From NCBI GenBank assembly GCA_024275095.1, contig JAJRZV010000093.1, positions 1-40,660 on the forward strand: a DNA stretch of 40,660 nucleotides, given 5' to 3'. Under the pieces are notes generated by a model that did not search any database, had not been told where the DNA came from, and was given only the letters and a program-made list of their open reading frames with translations. Shown here piece after piece: positions 7,730 through 15,982 of the stretch. The number at the start of each line of letters is the position of its first letter. Within the stretch, counting starts at the first letter, position 1. Position numbers and translations under genes: made by a program. The DNA comes from a bacterium (lineage in GTDB: Bacteria; JAJRZV01).

Positions 7730-10068
7730 CTTGGATATGCCGGTGATACTCCGTTGACGACAGTATTTTCTTTGAAAAAGTACTGCCAGCCCGTATTTTC
7801 GTTGCCGGGGAGAGGCGGAAGTATGCGGATGGAGTGAATGTAGCCGGGATCATCGGCTGTTGGATACCAGTAGAGAAAACCATAGGCAAAAGCTGAACCT
7901 TCACGTGGCTCATGATGCCTATACACTGCATAACCATCAGATATCCACACGTAAAATCCGTCAGGATAATATAAACCGTAGGGAATGTATATGACCGTGG
8001 GTGCATCTGTCTCACGGCTTTCAAATTTCAGTTCAAATTCGCCCTCCGGGTTGACAATACCCTTCTCAGGGTCGAAGTAATGCAGCTTGGAGTAAAAGTG
8101 CATGGATACGGGTTTGCCGCTGAGAAACGTGGGGTGCGGCCGGCTGTAGGCTTCTTCTCCACGCGGGGTGAGGTTCCAGTCCACCACGGAAAAGTCTTCA
8201 TTATTCCAGCCTTCGCCACGGTCAGGATCGTTTTCCATTGACCAGCACCACTGCATGTGGCTGAGGAACATGTCCTCGAATACCTCGTAGTAATTATCGA
8301 GTATTTCCTCGGATACGGGACAGCGCTCGTCGCCGTCGCAGGGTTCACTGTTGAAGTTGAAATACGTGCCGAACTCTCCAAGTACAACGGGGACGTTACC
8401 CAGTGAATGTGTCGCACGCGCAATGGCGCTTTCAATCCCCGGGCGGTAATCCCGGAATTTCACCTCTTCCGGGGTAAACTCCCGCGGTGGCATGTTGAAG
8501 CCGGGGAAAGGGTAAATATCCGCATACCAGTGAGGTGCGTATACCACCTGCGGCAGGCCGTCAGGTTTTGTCATGTTGAGCTGGAATGGACTTTCGCCGC
8601 CTGCACCGAAGAATGAAAGCACTGTCTCCAGGCCCAGCGTGGGCTCTATCCATATCACGGCATCGGGGTCTTCGGCGAGTATGGCCTTGCCAATCTTTTC
8701 ATAGAAGGGTTGCAAATAGAGCTTGTCAAAGCCGTAGTTGATTCCCATGATACCCATGAGGTCCGCGTGTTCAAAACCCCATTTCCGCCGGGTTTCTTCG
8801 CTGGTATCAGGGGGCAGAAGACCAAGTCCTATTACAATATCCACTATATCGGAGGCAAGGGTGGGATAATCAGGTGTGTCAAGAAAGGTTCCGAGAAAAT
8901 TTTTCAGGGCGTCGATACTACCTATTTCGAAAAACGCAGCAGCAATGGTGAGCGTGAGGAAAAACCCCACTGGTTCGTTGATAATGTCGTAACCGATAAC
9001 ATTGGGATATTTCCCAACGCGTGCAGCCACAGCGGCCCACGCACGTGCGTAGGCGTCCTGAAGAAAGTCCTGGATATTCTTTTCTTCACCGTTGTCATTA
9101 ACAGTGAGGGTGGGATAGGCATCGTTACCTGCAAAAAACGCGGCGAAGCAGCGCTGTATGTCCAGTGAAAATATGGCGTTAATTCCCCAGGTTGTCCAGG
9201 GAAGAAGATCCGTCGTTTCTGTAATGTCATATGGATAGTGCCCTTCCGGAATAAAAGGTACGATGATGTTTTTAATTTGCTCGGCGATATCCCCGGCTGT
9301 GTACCCACCCGGGAAACCCATATCCTCACCCACGAGCTTACCGATTACCCGAGTTACCGTTTCCAGGAACTGAGGGTCTGTCAGGTTCCCCAGAATGCGA
9401 GGAAATCCCCACACGGGTGAGTCCAGATCCTTCTCCGGCATGATGGCCTTCACCGCCCATCTCGGAGCCCCATCTCCTCGAACGATATTGCTGTAGGGAG
9501 GAATAAAGGCCGTGAACATGGAAACAGGACTGCCGGGTGGAAAAAGAGCTGAAAGGACATCGGTTAGAATGTCGTTGTAATAAACCATCAAGTGCCTGCT
9601 GAAAATGTCCTGGTGCATGTCCATGAGCACGTAAATGCCGTACTCATTGGCCTTGCTGACGATTCTTTCAATAAAGTCTAAATACTCGGTATCAAGCTGA
9701 TGGGGATCGTCCGGCTGGATGGCTTCCCAGTTCATGATGAGCCGAATGGAATTGAAACCGAGCGAGCGAATTTGCTCGAAGTGCTTATCCGCTTCCTCGA
9801 TAGGGAATGGTTTGCCCACGTATGATGGCTGTAGCACCTTGTCGTAGGTGCACTGCCTTTTACTCGTGGTACACGGGTCATCGTTCACAGGAAACTTGTC
9901 GCTGCCGCTGACGTTGAGGCCGTGAAAATATACGTACCTCCCGTGCCCGTCCTTGATGTAATTGAGATATGTGTGCACTGGAGGAAGGTTGTTCGTTTCA
10001 AATTCTGGAGTGGATGAGCAGGAGAAGAAAATACCCGCGCTCAGGAACACAACCAAAAAATTACGCAT
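7726..10068 (-). CDS. GH5 endoglycoceramidase-like glycoside hydrolase, lipoprotein
   Basis: Large (780-residue) secreted retaining glycosidase. N-terminus MRNFLVVFLSAGIFFSC is a lipoprotein signal with lipobox FFSC (Cys17), so the enzyme is lipid-anchored. The TIM-barrel shows YVYFHGLNVSGSDK, FNSIRLIMNWEAIQP (about 105-119), YVLMDMHQDIFSR (147-158), the acid/base DIINEP with Glu365, WIEPTLG (473-479) and the nucleophile VVLGEFG with Glu565. A C-terminal beta-sandwich follows (after SRPHPTFLSGKPV). DMHQD and the C-terminal domain resemble endoglycoceramidases that release glycans from glycolipids, but a beta-glucosidase or other GH5 activity is equally possible. It is longer than usual (about 450-500), with an insert of about 150-200 residues between DMHQD and NEP. 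The ATG at 10068 was chosen over an upstream TTG because of the signal peptide and promoter position. Confidence 0.88.
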   Translation of the reverse strand: MRNFLVVFLSAGIFFSCSSTPEFETNNLPPVHTYLNYIKDGHGRYVYFHGLNVSGSDKFPVNDDPCTTSKRQCTYDKVLQPSYVGKPFPIEEADKHFEQIRSLGFNSIRLIMNWEAIQPDDPHQLDTEYLDFIERIVSKANEYGIYVLMDMHQDIFSRHLMVYYNDILTDVLSALFPPGSPVSMFTAFIPPYSNIVRGDGAPRWAVKAIMPEKDLDSPVWGFPRILGNLTDPQFLETVTRVIGKLVGEDMGFPGGYTAGDIAEQIKNIIVPFIPEGHYPYDITETTDLLPWTTWGINAIFSLDIQRCFAAFFAGNDAYPTLTVNDNGEEKNIQDFLQDAYARAWAAVAARVGKYPNVIGYDIINEPVGFFLTLTIAAAFFEIGSIDALKNFLGTFLDTPDYPTLASDIVDIVIGLGLLPPDTSEETRRKWGFEHADLMGIMGINYGFDKLYLQPFYEKIGKAILAEDPDAVIWIEPTLGLETVLSFFGAGGESPFQLNMTKPDGLPQVVYAPHWYADIYPFPGFNMPPREFTPEEVKFRDYRPGIESAIARATHSLGNVPVVLGEFGTYFNFNSEPCDGDERCPVSEEILDNYYEVFEDMFLSHMQWCWSMENDPDRGEGWNNEDFSVVDWNLTPRGEEAYSRPHPTFLSGKPVSMHFYSKLHYFDPEKGIVNPEGEFELKFESRETDAPTVIYIPYGLYYPDGFYVWISDGYAVYRHHEPREGSAFAYGFLYWYPTADDPGYIHSIRILPPLPGNENTGWQYFFKENTVVNGVSPAYPR

Positions 10069-10074
10069 GAATGG

Positions 10075-10104
10075 AATGTAATATGAGACACAGGGGATGG
10101 TCAA
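10075..10104 (-). promoter_or_regulatory. Sigma70-like promoter of the GH5 operon, probably leaderless
   Basis: On the minus strand TTGACC (-35, 10104-10099), an 18-base spacer and TACATT (-10, 10080-10075). Only six bases separate the -10 box from the ATG at 10068, so a start seven bases after the -10 falls on the A of the ATG. No Shine-Dalgarno sequence lies before the ATG, in agreement with a leaderless mRNA. Prediction by eye. Confidence 0.6.
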
Positions 10105-10110
10105 GAACAA

Positions 10111-10138
10111 AAAGAACTCAAAGAACTCGAAAGAACTC
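10111..10138 (-). repeat. Three direct repeats upstream of the GH5 promoter
   Basis: Three copies of AAAGAACTC (plus strand 10111-10119, 10120-10128, 10130-10138), i.e. GAGTTCTTT on the coding strand, sit just upstream of the -35 box at 10104. The 9-10 bp spacing places them on the same face of the helix. They could bind an activator of the GH5/barrel operon; no factor can be named. Confidence 0.6.
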
Positions 10139-10162
10139 CCTTACTCGAGAAGGGCTTGTGCG

Positions 10163-10236
10163 TTGGCCCGGGAGAAAGGCGAAAAGTTAAAAATGTTTCG
10201 TGGATAGACATTTTGTATTTTCTATGCCCGGGCCAA
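10163..10236. repeat. 10-bp inverted repeat with 54-base loop
   Basis: TTGGCCCGGG at 10163-10172 is exactly complementary to CCCGGGCCAA at 10227-10236. Role unknown: a transcript hairpin, a protein site or a remnant of an inserted element are all possible. Confidence 0.5.
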
Positions 10237-10366
10237 AGCTCAATTTTCCTGATTTACTCAAAGCACTGCTACAGCAATATCTTCCTCAGCTACCTGCTAC
10301 CTGCCTGAAAGCTTCCGCTGACCCTCCACTTGTCAAGTTCTCCGCTTCAGGTGGAGCAATACATGA

Positions 10367-10973
10367 TCATTTTTCAAATACAAGGATATTAACAAACTCA
10401 GACGATGAACATTTATCCGTATGATCCACGCATACAGTACAACCTGCTGATAAACAAATCAAACGTTCTTTTGCACTCTCACGTATCAAAGCTGCTGTGC
10501 CCTCTATGCTACACCCAGCATCTCCCAACACAGGCTCCTCCTCAACAACCTCACCTCCCCTTATTTCCAGCTTCACCACATCATAACCACGCCGTGTATA
10601 AATCGCGTTCGTGGCTCTATCAAAAAAACTTCACCAAAATCAATCATTGCATCCTTAGAATTCCTCCCATACACCACCAGATACTGAACATGTGTATACC
10701 TTTGAAAATGAGCTAAACCATGAAGGTGGTTTTACGACCACATACAAAGCATCTCTCCCCGCCCCAACGATCATGTCTGCCTCAATCTAAAGCCGGTATC
10801 TCCTCCCCCTGACCAACCACTTTTAAAAACTCCAGCTCTCTCTTAAAACCATCCAGCACAGGAATATAAACACTATCCATAAATTGTTTAAACGCAAAAC
10901 ATCTGTCAAGAACTTTTTTGTGAGTAAATTTTGCGGGCCTGCAAAAATTAATTGATATTCTATGATTTAACAA
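10367..10973 (-). pseudogene. Probable decayed minus-strand gene(s), unrecognised
   Basis: In the 1.2-kb stretch 10069-11287 there is no intact convincing gene. On the minus strand protein-like segments lie in order: a 63-codon frame (10973-10782, ending VVGQGEEIPALD), a segment in another frame (MIVGAGRDALYVVVKPPSW, about 10773-10655), then in that same frame, after three closely spaced stops (10654-10628 region), FFDRATNAIYTRRGYDVVKL and a tail of about 70 residues ending at 10367 (CSSSEFVNILVFEK). This reads like one or two genes broken by stops and a frameshift. I recognise no family. The region is more AT-rich than its neighbours. The plus-strand frames here are rich in His, Pro and Leu, as shadows are. 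Confidence 0.3.
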
Positions 10974-11112
10974 TTAAACCTCGGCAACTCTTGAACTTTC
11001 AAAAGGATTTCCGCCAGGGCAAAGACGAATATCTGAAAAACAACAATTTTCAAGGCACCATCCCACGCGCCAGCGCCAGAGAAAACACCGCAACACTACG
11101 GGCGGGACATAC

Positions 11113-11204
11113 GCACGGTAAGCGTGCAAAAAATCGTGGCCCTGATGTCAGACCAGCCACGGTCCTGAAACACGCGGGGTCCGAGAAAATGAAGATCCCG
11201 CGTG
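11113..11204 (+). other. Cluster of three potential RNA hairpins
   Basis: Three stems in a row: GCACG/CGTGC with a 5-base loop (11113-11127), CGTGGC/GCCACG with a 15-base loop (11135-11161), and an 11-bp stem CACGCGGGGTC/GATCCCGCGTG with one G-U pair and a 12-base loop (11171-11204). No poly-T follows, so these are not plain terminators. They could be a structured leader or small RNA ahead of the cupin gene, or decayed sequence. The rest of 10974-11287 shows nothing else I can support. Confidence 0.35.
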
Positions 11205-11287
11205 AGTAGGGGGATGTTTGCAAAAGGTTTATTGGAGCCAGGTGAAAGCACATTTCCCCCCGAATTTGTGATAGTATTTTGTGCGCC

Positions 11288-11629
11288 ATGGTCAAAAAAG
11301 TCGTTTTTTCAGAAGCGGAGCGCGTGCGCTGGCAGGTGGCTTTCGACGAGGGGAACTGGCTGCTGGGGATTTATCGCCCGGAGTTCGGCTCGCGGGAAGA
11401 GGTAAAAGAGCTGGAAAAACACGATGCTCCCGAGCTCTTTCTTCTGCTGGAAGGCCGGGTTGTGCTGCTTCTCCAGGAAGAGGAGGAAGAGGTGAAAGAG
11501 CTGGAACTTCGGGCGGGAGAGGCTGTGATTCTCGATTGCTGGCATAACGCTTACAGTCCGGACCGCAGCGGCCAGGCGCTGGTTGTGGAGCGCACAGGCG
11601 TGAGGACGGAGTTCAAACCTCTTGCATGA
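11288..11629 (+). CDS. Small cupin-fold protein
   Basis: Protein of 113 residues, a single cupin barrel. Seen: KHDAPELFLLLEGRVVLLLQ (first cupin motif, His and Glu followed by a Gly turn) and LRAGEAVILDCWHNAYSPD (second motif, with Gly and His). The usual HxH pair is reduced to a single His in motif 1, so metal binding is uncertain. Start at ATG 11288; there is no Shine-Dalgarno site, and a TATTTT box at 11275-11280 would put the transcript start within a base of the ATG, so it may be leaderless. The 3' end overlaps the convergent lhgO by 17 bases. Function unknown; perhaps sugar or carboxylate binding. Confidence 0.7.
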   Translation: MVKKVVFSEAERVRWQVAFDEGNWLLGIYRPEFGSREEVKELEKHDAPELFLLLEGRVVLLLQEEEEEVKELELRAGEAVILDCWHNAYSPDRSGQALVVERTGVRTEFKPLA

Positions 11630-12797
11630 GGTCTGCCACGTAACGCGCAAAGCTCATGGACGAAGTGAAAGCGGGGGAGACCGCGTTGAGCACGTGAACG
11701 CTTTTTTCCCCCTTCAGCACAATAAAGTCCATGATGAGTTTCTTTTCTTTCCAGTCCACGAGCTGGGCACGTATGCCCACCTTGCTGCTTTTCAGAAGGT
11801 CGCCGCGCTGAAGAGAAGGCACGAGCGCGCGTGCATCCCGGTAGAGACCTGACAGCAGGTACCTTCCCGCTTCCCTGGATGCCACGGCGCGAAAGGCGGG
11901 ATTACTGAGAAAGAGCAGAGCGTCCCTCCAGGCAATGGAAAGGAACTCGCCGTTCATCCCTTTCAACAGTCCGTAATTCTCCCGTCCCAGCGCAGGGGTG
12001 GCTGTAGGTCCTGCATACACGTTGCCATCTGCGGAAGGTGTGAAGTGCACTCCCAGGAAGGGGTTGACCAGGTCCGGCACGGGATAGATGTTGCCTCTTA
12101 CCAGGTGTTTTTTTTCGGGATGGAGTTTCCTGTAGAGACCCTTGAAGGGAATGAGGCGGTAGTTCAAGCCAATACCAAACGCGTGGGCGATGCGGTCGCT
12201 GTAGGCCCCCGCAGCATTGAGAAGGACGCTGTATTTTACAGTGCCCCGGGAGGTGAGCAATTCCCCGGAACGCATGGGTTTAAGAGCGCGCGTGTTGAAG
12301 AGAAACCGCACTTTGCCTGTATTTGAGAGTTCTTCTACCAGGGCCTTCAGCACTTTCCGGGGTTCAACCACTGCTGTTTCAGGAGAGTAAAGTGCTTTCT
12401 CAACGGTACGGGCATAAGGCTCCAGTTCGTGCAGTTCCTTTTCGTCAATGATTTTCACCTCTACCCCTGCGCTTTCCGCCCGGCTCTGGAGCTCGTAGAG
12501 CCTTTCCAGTTCTTCAGGAGTTTTCGTAACAATGACCTTGCCGCATTCCAGCAAAGGCAGGCCTTTTTCCCGGCAGTATGCCTTCATAAGGCGGTTGCCC
12601 TCAACGCAGAAACGGGCCTTGAACGAGTCAGGGGTGTAATAAATGCCTGCATGCAGCACGCCGCTGTTGCGGCCGCTGGCATGTGCGCCGACGGTATCCT
12701 CCTTCTCCAGGATGAGAATGTCGTCTGCACCCCTCCGGACCAGTTCCCGTGCCACTGTCAGCCCGACTATGCCTGCTCCGATGATTAAAGTGCTCAT
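11613..12797 (-). CDS. lhgO: L-2-hydroxyglutarate oxidase/dehydrogenase family (DAO fold)
   Basis: FAD-dependent oxidoreductase of 394 residues that oxidises L-2-hydroxyglutarate to 2-oxoglutarate. N-terminal Rossmann motif LIIGAGIVGLTVARELVRRG, then EKEDTVGAHASGRNSGVLHAGIYY (split: GAHASGRNSGVLHAGIYY), a strong LhgO/YgaF signature, and near the C-terminus FIVLKGEKSVHVLNAVSPAFTSS (seen as HVLNAVSPAFTSS). Start ATG at 12797 has GGAGGG six bases upstream; an open frame further upstream lacks support. Divergent from the sodium symporter, with a palindrome between them. A glycerol-3-phosphate dehydrogenase-like paralogue is less likely given the signature. Confidence 0.88.
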   Translation of the reverse strand: MSTLIIGAGIVGLTVARELVRRGADDILILEKEDTVGAHASGRNSGVLHAGIYYTPDSFKARFCVEGNRLMKAYCREKGLPLLECGKVIVTKTPEELERLYELQSRAESAGVEVKIIDEKELHELEPYARTVEKALYSPETAVVEPRKVLKALVEELSNTGKVRFLFNTRALKPMRSGELLTSRGTVKYSVLLNAAGAYSDRIAHAFGIGLNYRLIPFKGLYRKLHPEKKHLVRGNIYPVPDLVNPFLGVHFTPSADGNVYAGPTATPALGRENYGLLKGMNGEFLSIAWRDALLFLSNPAFRAVASREAGRYLLSGLYRDARALVPSLQRGDLLKSSKVGIRAQLVDWKEKKLIMDFIVLKGEKSVHVLNAVSPAFTSSMSFARYVADLMQEV

Positions 12798-12832
12798 GAC
12801 TGCCCTCCATGAACTGGGTTGAATTTTCAGAA

Positions 12833-12853
12833 GTTTTACTCTTGATGTAAAAC
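12833..12853. promoter_or_regulatory. Palindrome in the lhgO/symporter divergent region
   Basis: Perfect dyad GTTTTAC-N7-GTAAAAC (arms 12833-12839 and 12847-12853). It lies 36-56 bases upstream of the lhgO ATG, where it would overlap a possible lhgO promoter (TTTACA, 17 bases, GAAAAT on the minus strand), and 52 bases upstream of the symporter -35 box. Looks like an operator for a dimeric repressor; the factor is unknown. Confidence 0.5.
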
Positions 12854-12904
12854 CAAACCCGCATTGCCCGGGAGGAAATGATTGATTATTTATGCTCAAA
12901 AAAT

Positions 12905-12933
12905 TTGAGCCTTATTCATTCCTCCATTATAAT
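12905..12933 (+). promoter_or_regulatory. Strong sigma70-like promoter of the gal cluster, leaderless
   Basis: TTGAGC (12905-12910), exactly 17 bases, then a perfect TATAAT (12928-12933). The ATG of the symporter is at 12940, so the expected transcription start is the A of the start codon. There is no Shine-Dalgarno sequence in the six bases between. This supports both the chosen start and a leaderless transcript. Confidence 0.75.
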
Positions 12934-12939
12934 CCTTCC

Positions 12940-14592
12940 ATGGCCGCCATTCATCTTACCCCGGTTGACTGGCTTATCGTTGTTCTCTATTTCGTATTTA
13001 TCATCGGGATTGGACTTTATCTCAAGAGATACACTGTCACAGGCGAGGACTTTTTCTTAGCAGGGCGTAGAAGCAGTGCCTGGGTGGCAGGCCTCGCGTT
13101 TCTCTCAGCCAACCTGGGCGCACTGGAAATACTGGGATGGACCGGTGCCACGTACAAGTATGGAATGTTTGTCGCACACTTTTACTGGATCGGTGCCATT
13201 CCGGCCATGCTCTTTTTGGGCCTTTACATGATGCCCTTTTACTACAGCAGTCGCATTCATTCCATTCCAGGATATCTGAAACTTCGATTTGACGAGAAAA
13301 CGCGGGTTCTCAACGCCATTTCCTTCGGTATCATGACGGTCCTCATGTCCGGCATCAATATGTACCTCATGGCCCTGGTGTTTCGTATTTTCTTGGGGTG
13401 GAACTGGGACGTGAGCATATGGGTGTCAGCACTGGCCGTTGGATGCTACGTGGCGCTGGGAGGTCTCACGTCTGCAATTTTTACCGAAATTGTACAGTTT
13501 TTCCTTATCTGGTTCGGACTTTTTCTCGTGACCATCCTCGGGCTGGTAGAAGTTAAAGGACACGTATTCCAGGGCCTTCCAGAGGCCATGACGTCTCTCT
13601 GGGCGGTGTCTGCACATGCTGCTGAGAATCCCATGGGCGTGACCTGGCTGGGGATTGTACTGGGATTGGGCTTTGTGCTTTCCTTCGGGTACTGGACCAC
13701 GGATTTCCTCGTGGTACAGAGGGCTTTTTCATCCAGGGATTTGAGAACGGCGCAGATGTGTCCTGTCATTGCTTCGTACTTCAAGATGGCCCTTCCGTTT
13801 ATCGTGGTGGGCGCAGGCCTCATCGCGTACAAGCTCGGCATGGCAGGCAAGCTTCACCTCATGCTGGACGAGTCAGGCAAACCCAATTACGATTCTGCCC
13901 TGCCCCTTCTCCTGGCCCGATATTATCCTCCAGGCCTGGTGGGCCTGGGAGTGACCGCGCTTCTTGCAGGATTCATGGCCGGACAGGCTGGAAACATCAG
14001 CGCATTCAATACAGTATGGACCTACGATATATACAAAGCGGTGATAAAAAGAGACGCTCCCGACGAACACCTGGTATGGATGGGGCGCGTGGTTACCATC
14101 ATCGGGATCATTCTCAGCGTTGGTGCCGCTTACTGGGCCAAGCAATTCCCTACCATCATGGATTACATCCAGGCCATATTTTCATGGGTAAACGCACCCC
14201 TGTTCGCCACCATGCTCCTTGGCATGTTCTGGAAGCGAACAACTTCTGATGGTGCTTTTTACGGGTTGCTGGTGGGTATGGTTGCCTCTTTCCTCATGTT
14301 TCTCGGCCTTCGCTTCGGGTGGCTGGACTCGTACTGGTTGACGTTTTCACACAATGCCAGCGACATGAGCAACAACCTGTGGAGGGCGTTCTGGGCCTGG
14401 CTGATATGTTTCGTGCTGACCATTGTTATCAGCCTTGTTACACAACCCAAGGAAGAGAAAGAGCTGGAAGGACTTGTCATGGGGCTGACGCCCATGCCGG
14501 AACATCGTTCCTATCCCCTGATTCAGCGCCCGTCATTCTGGGCAGCCGTGTCGTTTGTGGTGTTGATTGTGCTTAATATTTATTTCTGGTGA
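12940..14592 (+). CDS. Sodium:solute symporter (SSS/SGLT family), probably galactose/glucose
   Basis: Inner-membrane Na+-coupled symporter, 550 residues, about 13-14 membrane segments. Seen: DWLIVVLYFVFIIGIGLYLK then FFLAGRRSSAWVAGLAFLSANLGALE, the SSS signature region, SIPGYLKLRF, the GGLTSAIFTEIVQFFLIWFG stretch, and GVTALLAGFMAGQAGNISAFNTV (seen as LLAGFMAGQAGNISAFNT). SGLT-like transporters use these for Na+ and sugar binding. Start at 12940 rather than an upstream ATG (12892) because the promoter sits between them and the first helix follows at once. Followed by a small membrane protein and galK, so galactose is the likely substrate (inference). Confidence 0.88.
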   Translation: MAAIHLTPVDWLIVVLYFVFIIGIGLYLKRYTVTGEDFFLAGRRSSAWVAGLAFLSANLGALEILGWTGATYKYGMFVAHFYWIGAIPAMLFLGLYMMPFYYSSRIHSIPGYLKLRFDEKTRVLNAISFGIMTVLMSGINMYLMALVFRIFLGWNWDVSIWVSALAVGCYVALGGLTSAIFTEIVQFFLIWFGLFLVTILGLVEVKGHVFQGLPEAMTSLWAVSAHAAENPMGVTWLGIVLGLGFVLSFGYWTTDFLVVQRAFSSRDLRTAQMCPVIASYFKMALPFIVVGAGLIAYKLGMAGKLHLMLDESGKPNYDSALPLLLARYYPPGLVGLGVTALLAGFMAGQAGNISAFNTVWTYDIYKAVIKRDAPDEHLVWMGRVVTIIGIILSVGAAYWAKQFPTIMDYIQAIFSWVNAPLFATMLLGMFWKRTTSDGAFYGLLVGMVASFLMFLGLRFGWLDSYWLTFSHNASDMSNNLWRAFWAWLICFVLTIVISLVTQPKEEKELEGLVMGLTPMPEHRSYPLIQRPSFWAAVSFVVLIVLNIYFW

Positions 14593-14601
14593 GGTGTTCA
14601 G

Positions 14602-14814
14602 GTGGCTGAACGCATGGTAACCGTGTGGGAATGGGTGGGAGCGGTTCTCCTGACATACGGCGTGATTATTTTCCTTACAGGTTTGTACCTGCTCTATCGG
14701 CCGCATACTTCTACAGAGCTTCATCATCTCTATCCCAACCTGTGGTGGGGCGGTGTGATGATCATGGCCGGATTGATTTTTCTCGTGTTCCCCAGAAGGG
14801 CCGGCAGTGATTGA
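14602..14814 (+). CDS. Small two-TM membrane protein in the gal cluster
   Basis: A 70-residue protein from a GTG start with GAGGTG just upstream. Two membrane helices (VTVWEWVGAVLLTYGVIIFL and LWWGGVMIMAGLIFLVF) joined by a short loop with RPHTSTELHHLYPN, ending in a positive tail. No family recognised. It begins 9 bases after the symporter and overlaps galK by 8 bases, so it is translated with both. It may be an accessory subunit of the symporter; small subunits are known for some SSS transporters, but this one is not obviously homologous. Confidence 0.75.
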   Translation: MAERMVTVWEWVGAVLLTYGVIIFLTGLYLLYRPHTSTELHHLYPNLWWGGVMIMAGLIFLVFPRRAGSD

Positions 14815-15982
14815 AAACGAATACCTGAGCTTTCTCAAACACGAGCTCAACAATGTGTTCGGGTATTCACGTGAAAGGGTATGTTTTTCATTTGCCCCCG
14901 GAAGGGTGAACCTTATCGGTGAACATACCGATTACCACGAGGGCTTTGTTTTTCCTGTGGCCGTAAACCTCAGGACCTTTGTGGCGGGACGTTTACGCAG
15001 GGATGACCTGGTGTGTGCCTGCAGCGTAAACAATCGCCAGAAGATTGAGTTTCGACTATCTGAACTCGCCCCTCCGGGTCAGAGTCTATGGTGGACGTAC
15101 GCACTGGGTCCCATCTACGTTTTACGCGAGGAGAAAATCCACCTGGACGGAATGGAATTTGTCATTTACGGCGAAGTGCCTCAGGGCGGTGGACTCAGCT
15201 CATCTGCAGCGCTGGAAGTGGCCGTGCTCCTTTTTGTTAACTCCTTGTTTAACCTCAGCCTTCCCCCAGATAAAGTTGCTTACCTGGCGCGCCGTGCAGA
15301 AAATGAGTTCGCAGGAGTGCCCTGTGGCATCATGGACCAGTGGGCAGCGGTGTTCGGAAGAGAAGGCCACGCCCTGTTCATTGATTGTCGCGGTATGGAA
15401 ACAGAGTTTGTGCCGGTTCCCGGAAGATGGTCAATAGTCGTCTGTGACTCAGGCGTGAGACACAGCCTCGCTTCATCCGAATATGCGAAACGCCAGGAAG
15501 AATGTCGTGAATGTTTGCTGGCGGTTCGGCGAAAACATCCACATGTGAAGGCACTCCTAGATGTAACAGAAGAAATGCTGGAGGAAGTCAGGGGGGAAAT
15601 CAGCGAGGTGGCTTACAGGCGTTGCTCTTACGTGCTGGAGGAAAATCGCCGTGTACTGGAAGCGAAAGAGGCACTGCGCACGGGTAACAGGGAGAAGGTG
15701 CGAGAGCTTTTTGGGGGGTCGCATGAAGGGCTGCGTTATAAGTATGAGGTTTCGTGCAGCGAACTGGACGTGCTGGTGGAGATTGCCGGGAGCATTCCTG
15801 GAGTGGTCGGTGCACGCATGACAGGTGGGGGTTTTGGAGGGAATACCGTGAACCTGGTGGAAAAGGGAATGGAGGAGGAGTTTGGGCGTATTATTTGTCA
15901 GGAATATAAAAAACACACAGGAAAAGAGGTAAAGGTGAGAGTGCTCGAGGCGGGGGAAGGAGGAAGGGCGTGGCAGGAGTGA
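14807..15982 (+). CDS. galK: Galactokinase
   Basis: GHMP-family kinase that phosphorylates galactose at C1 with ATP, first step of the Leloir pathway. 391 residues from a GTG start overlapping the preceding stop. Seen: the galactokinase signature GRVNLIGEHTDYHEGFVFPV near residues 28-47, the ATP-binding GHMP motif GGGLSSSAALEVAV, FAGVPCGIMDQ with the catalytic Asp region, and the third motif MTGGGFGGNTVNLV near the C-terminus. All key motifs are intact. Normal length. The C-terminus overlaps the downstream nucleotidyltransferase by 13 bases. Confidence 0.95.
   Translation: MIENEYLSFLKHELNNVFGYSRERVCFSFAPGRVNLIGEHTDYHEGFVFPVAVNLRTFVAGRLRRDDLVCACSVNNRQKIEFRLSELAPPGQSLWWTYALGPIYVLREEKIHLDGMEFVIYGEVPQGGGLSSSAALEVAVLLFVNSLFNLSLPPDKVAYLARRAENEFAGVPCGIMDQWAAVFGREGHALFIDCRGMETEFVPVPGRWSIVVCDSGVRHSLASSEYAKRQEECRECLLAVRRKHPHVKALLDVTEEMLEEVRGEISEVAYRRCSYVLEENRRVLEAKEALRTGNREKVRELFGGSHEGLRYKYEVSCSELDVLVEIAGSIPGVVGARMTGGGFGGNTVNLVEKGMEEEFGRIICQEYKKHTGKEVKVRVLEAGEGGRAWQE

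Noticed and set aside
10200-10716. Plus-strand open frames of 74 and 103 codons in the gene-poor stretch
   Set aside because: Composition is His/Pro/Leu-rich with no ribosome site or known domain; the minus strand looks more protein-like there.
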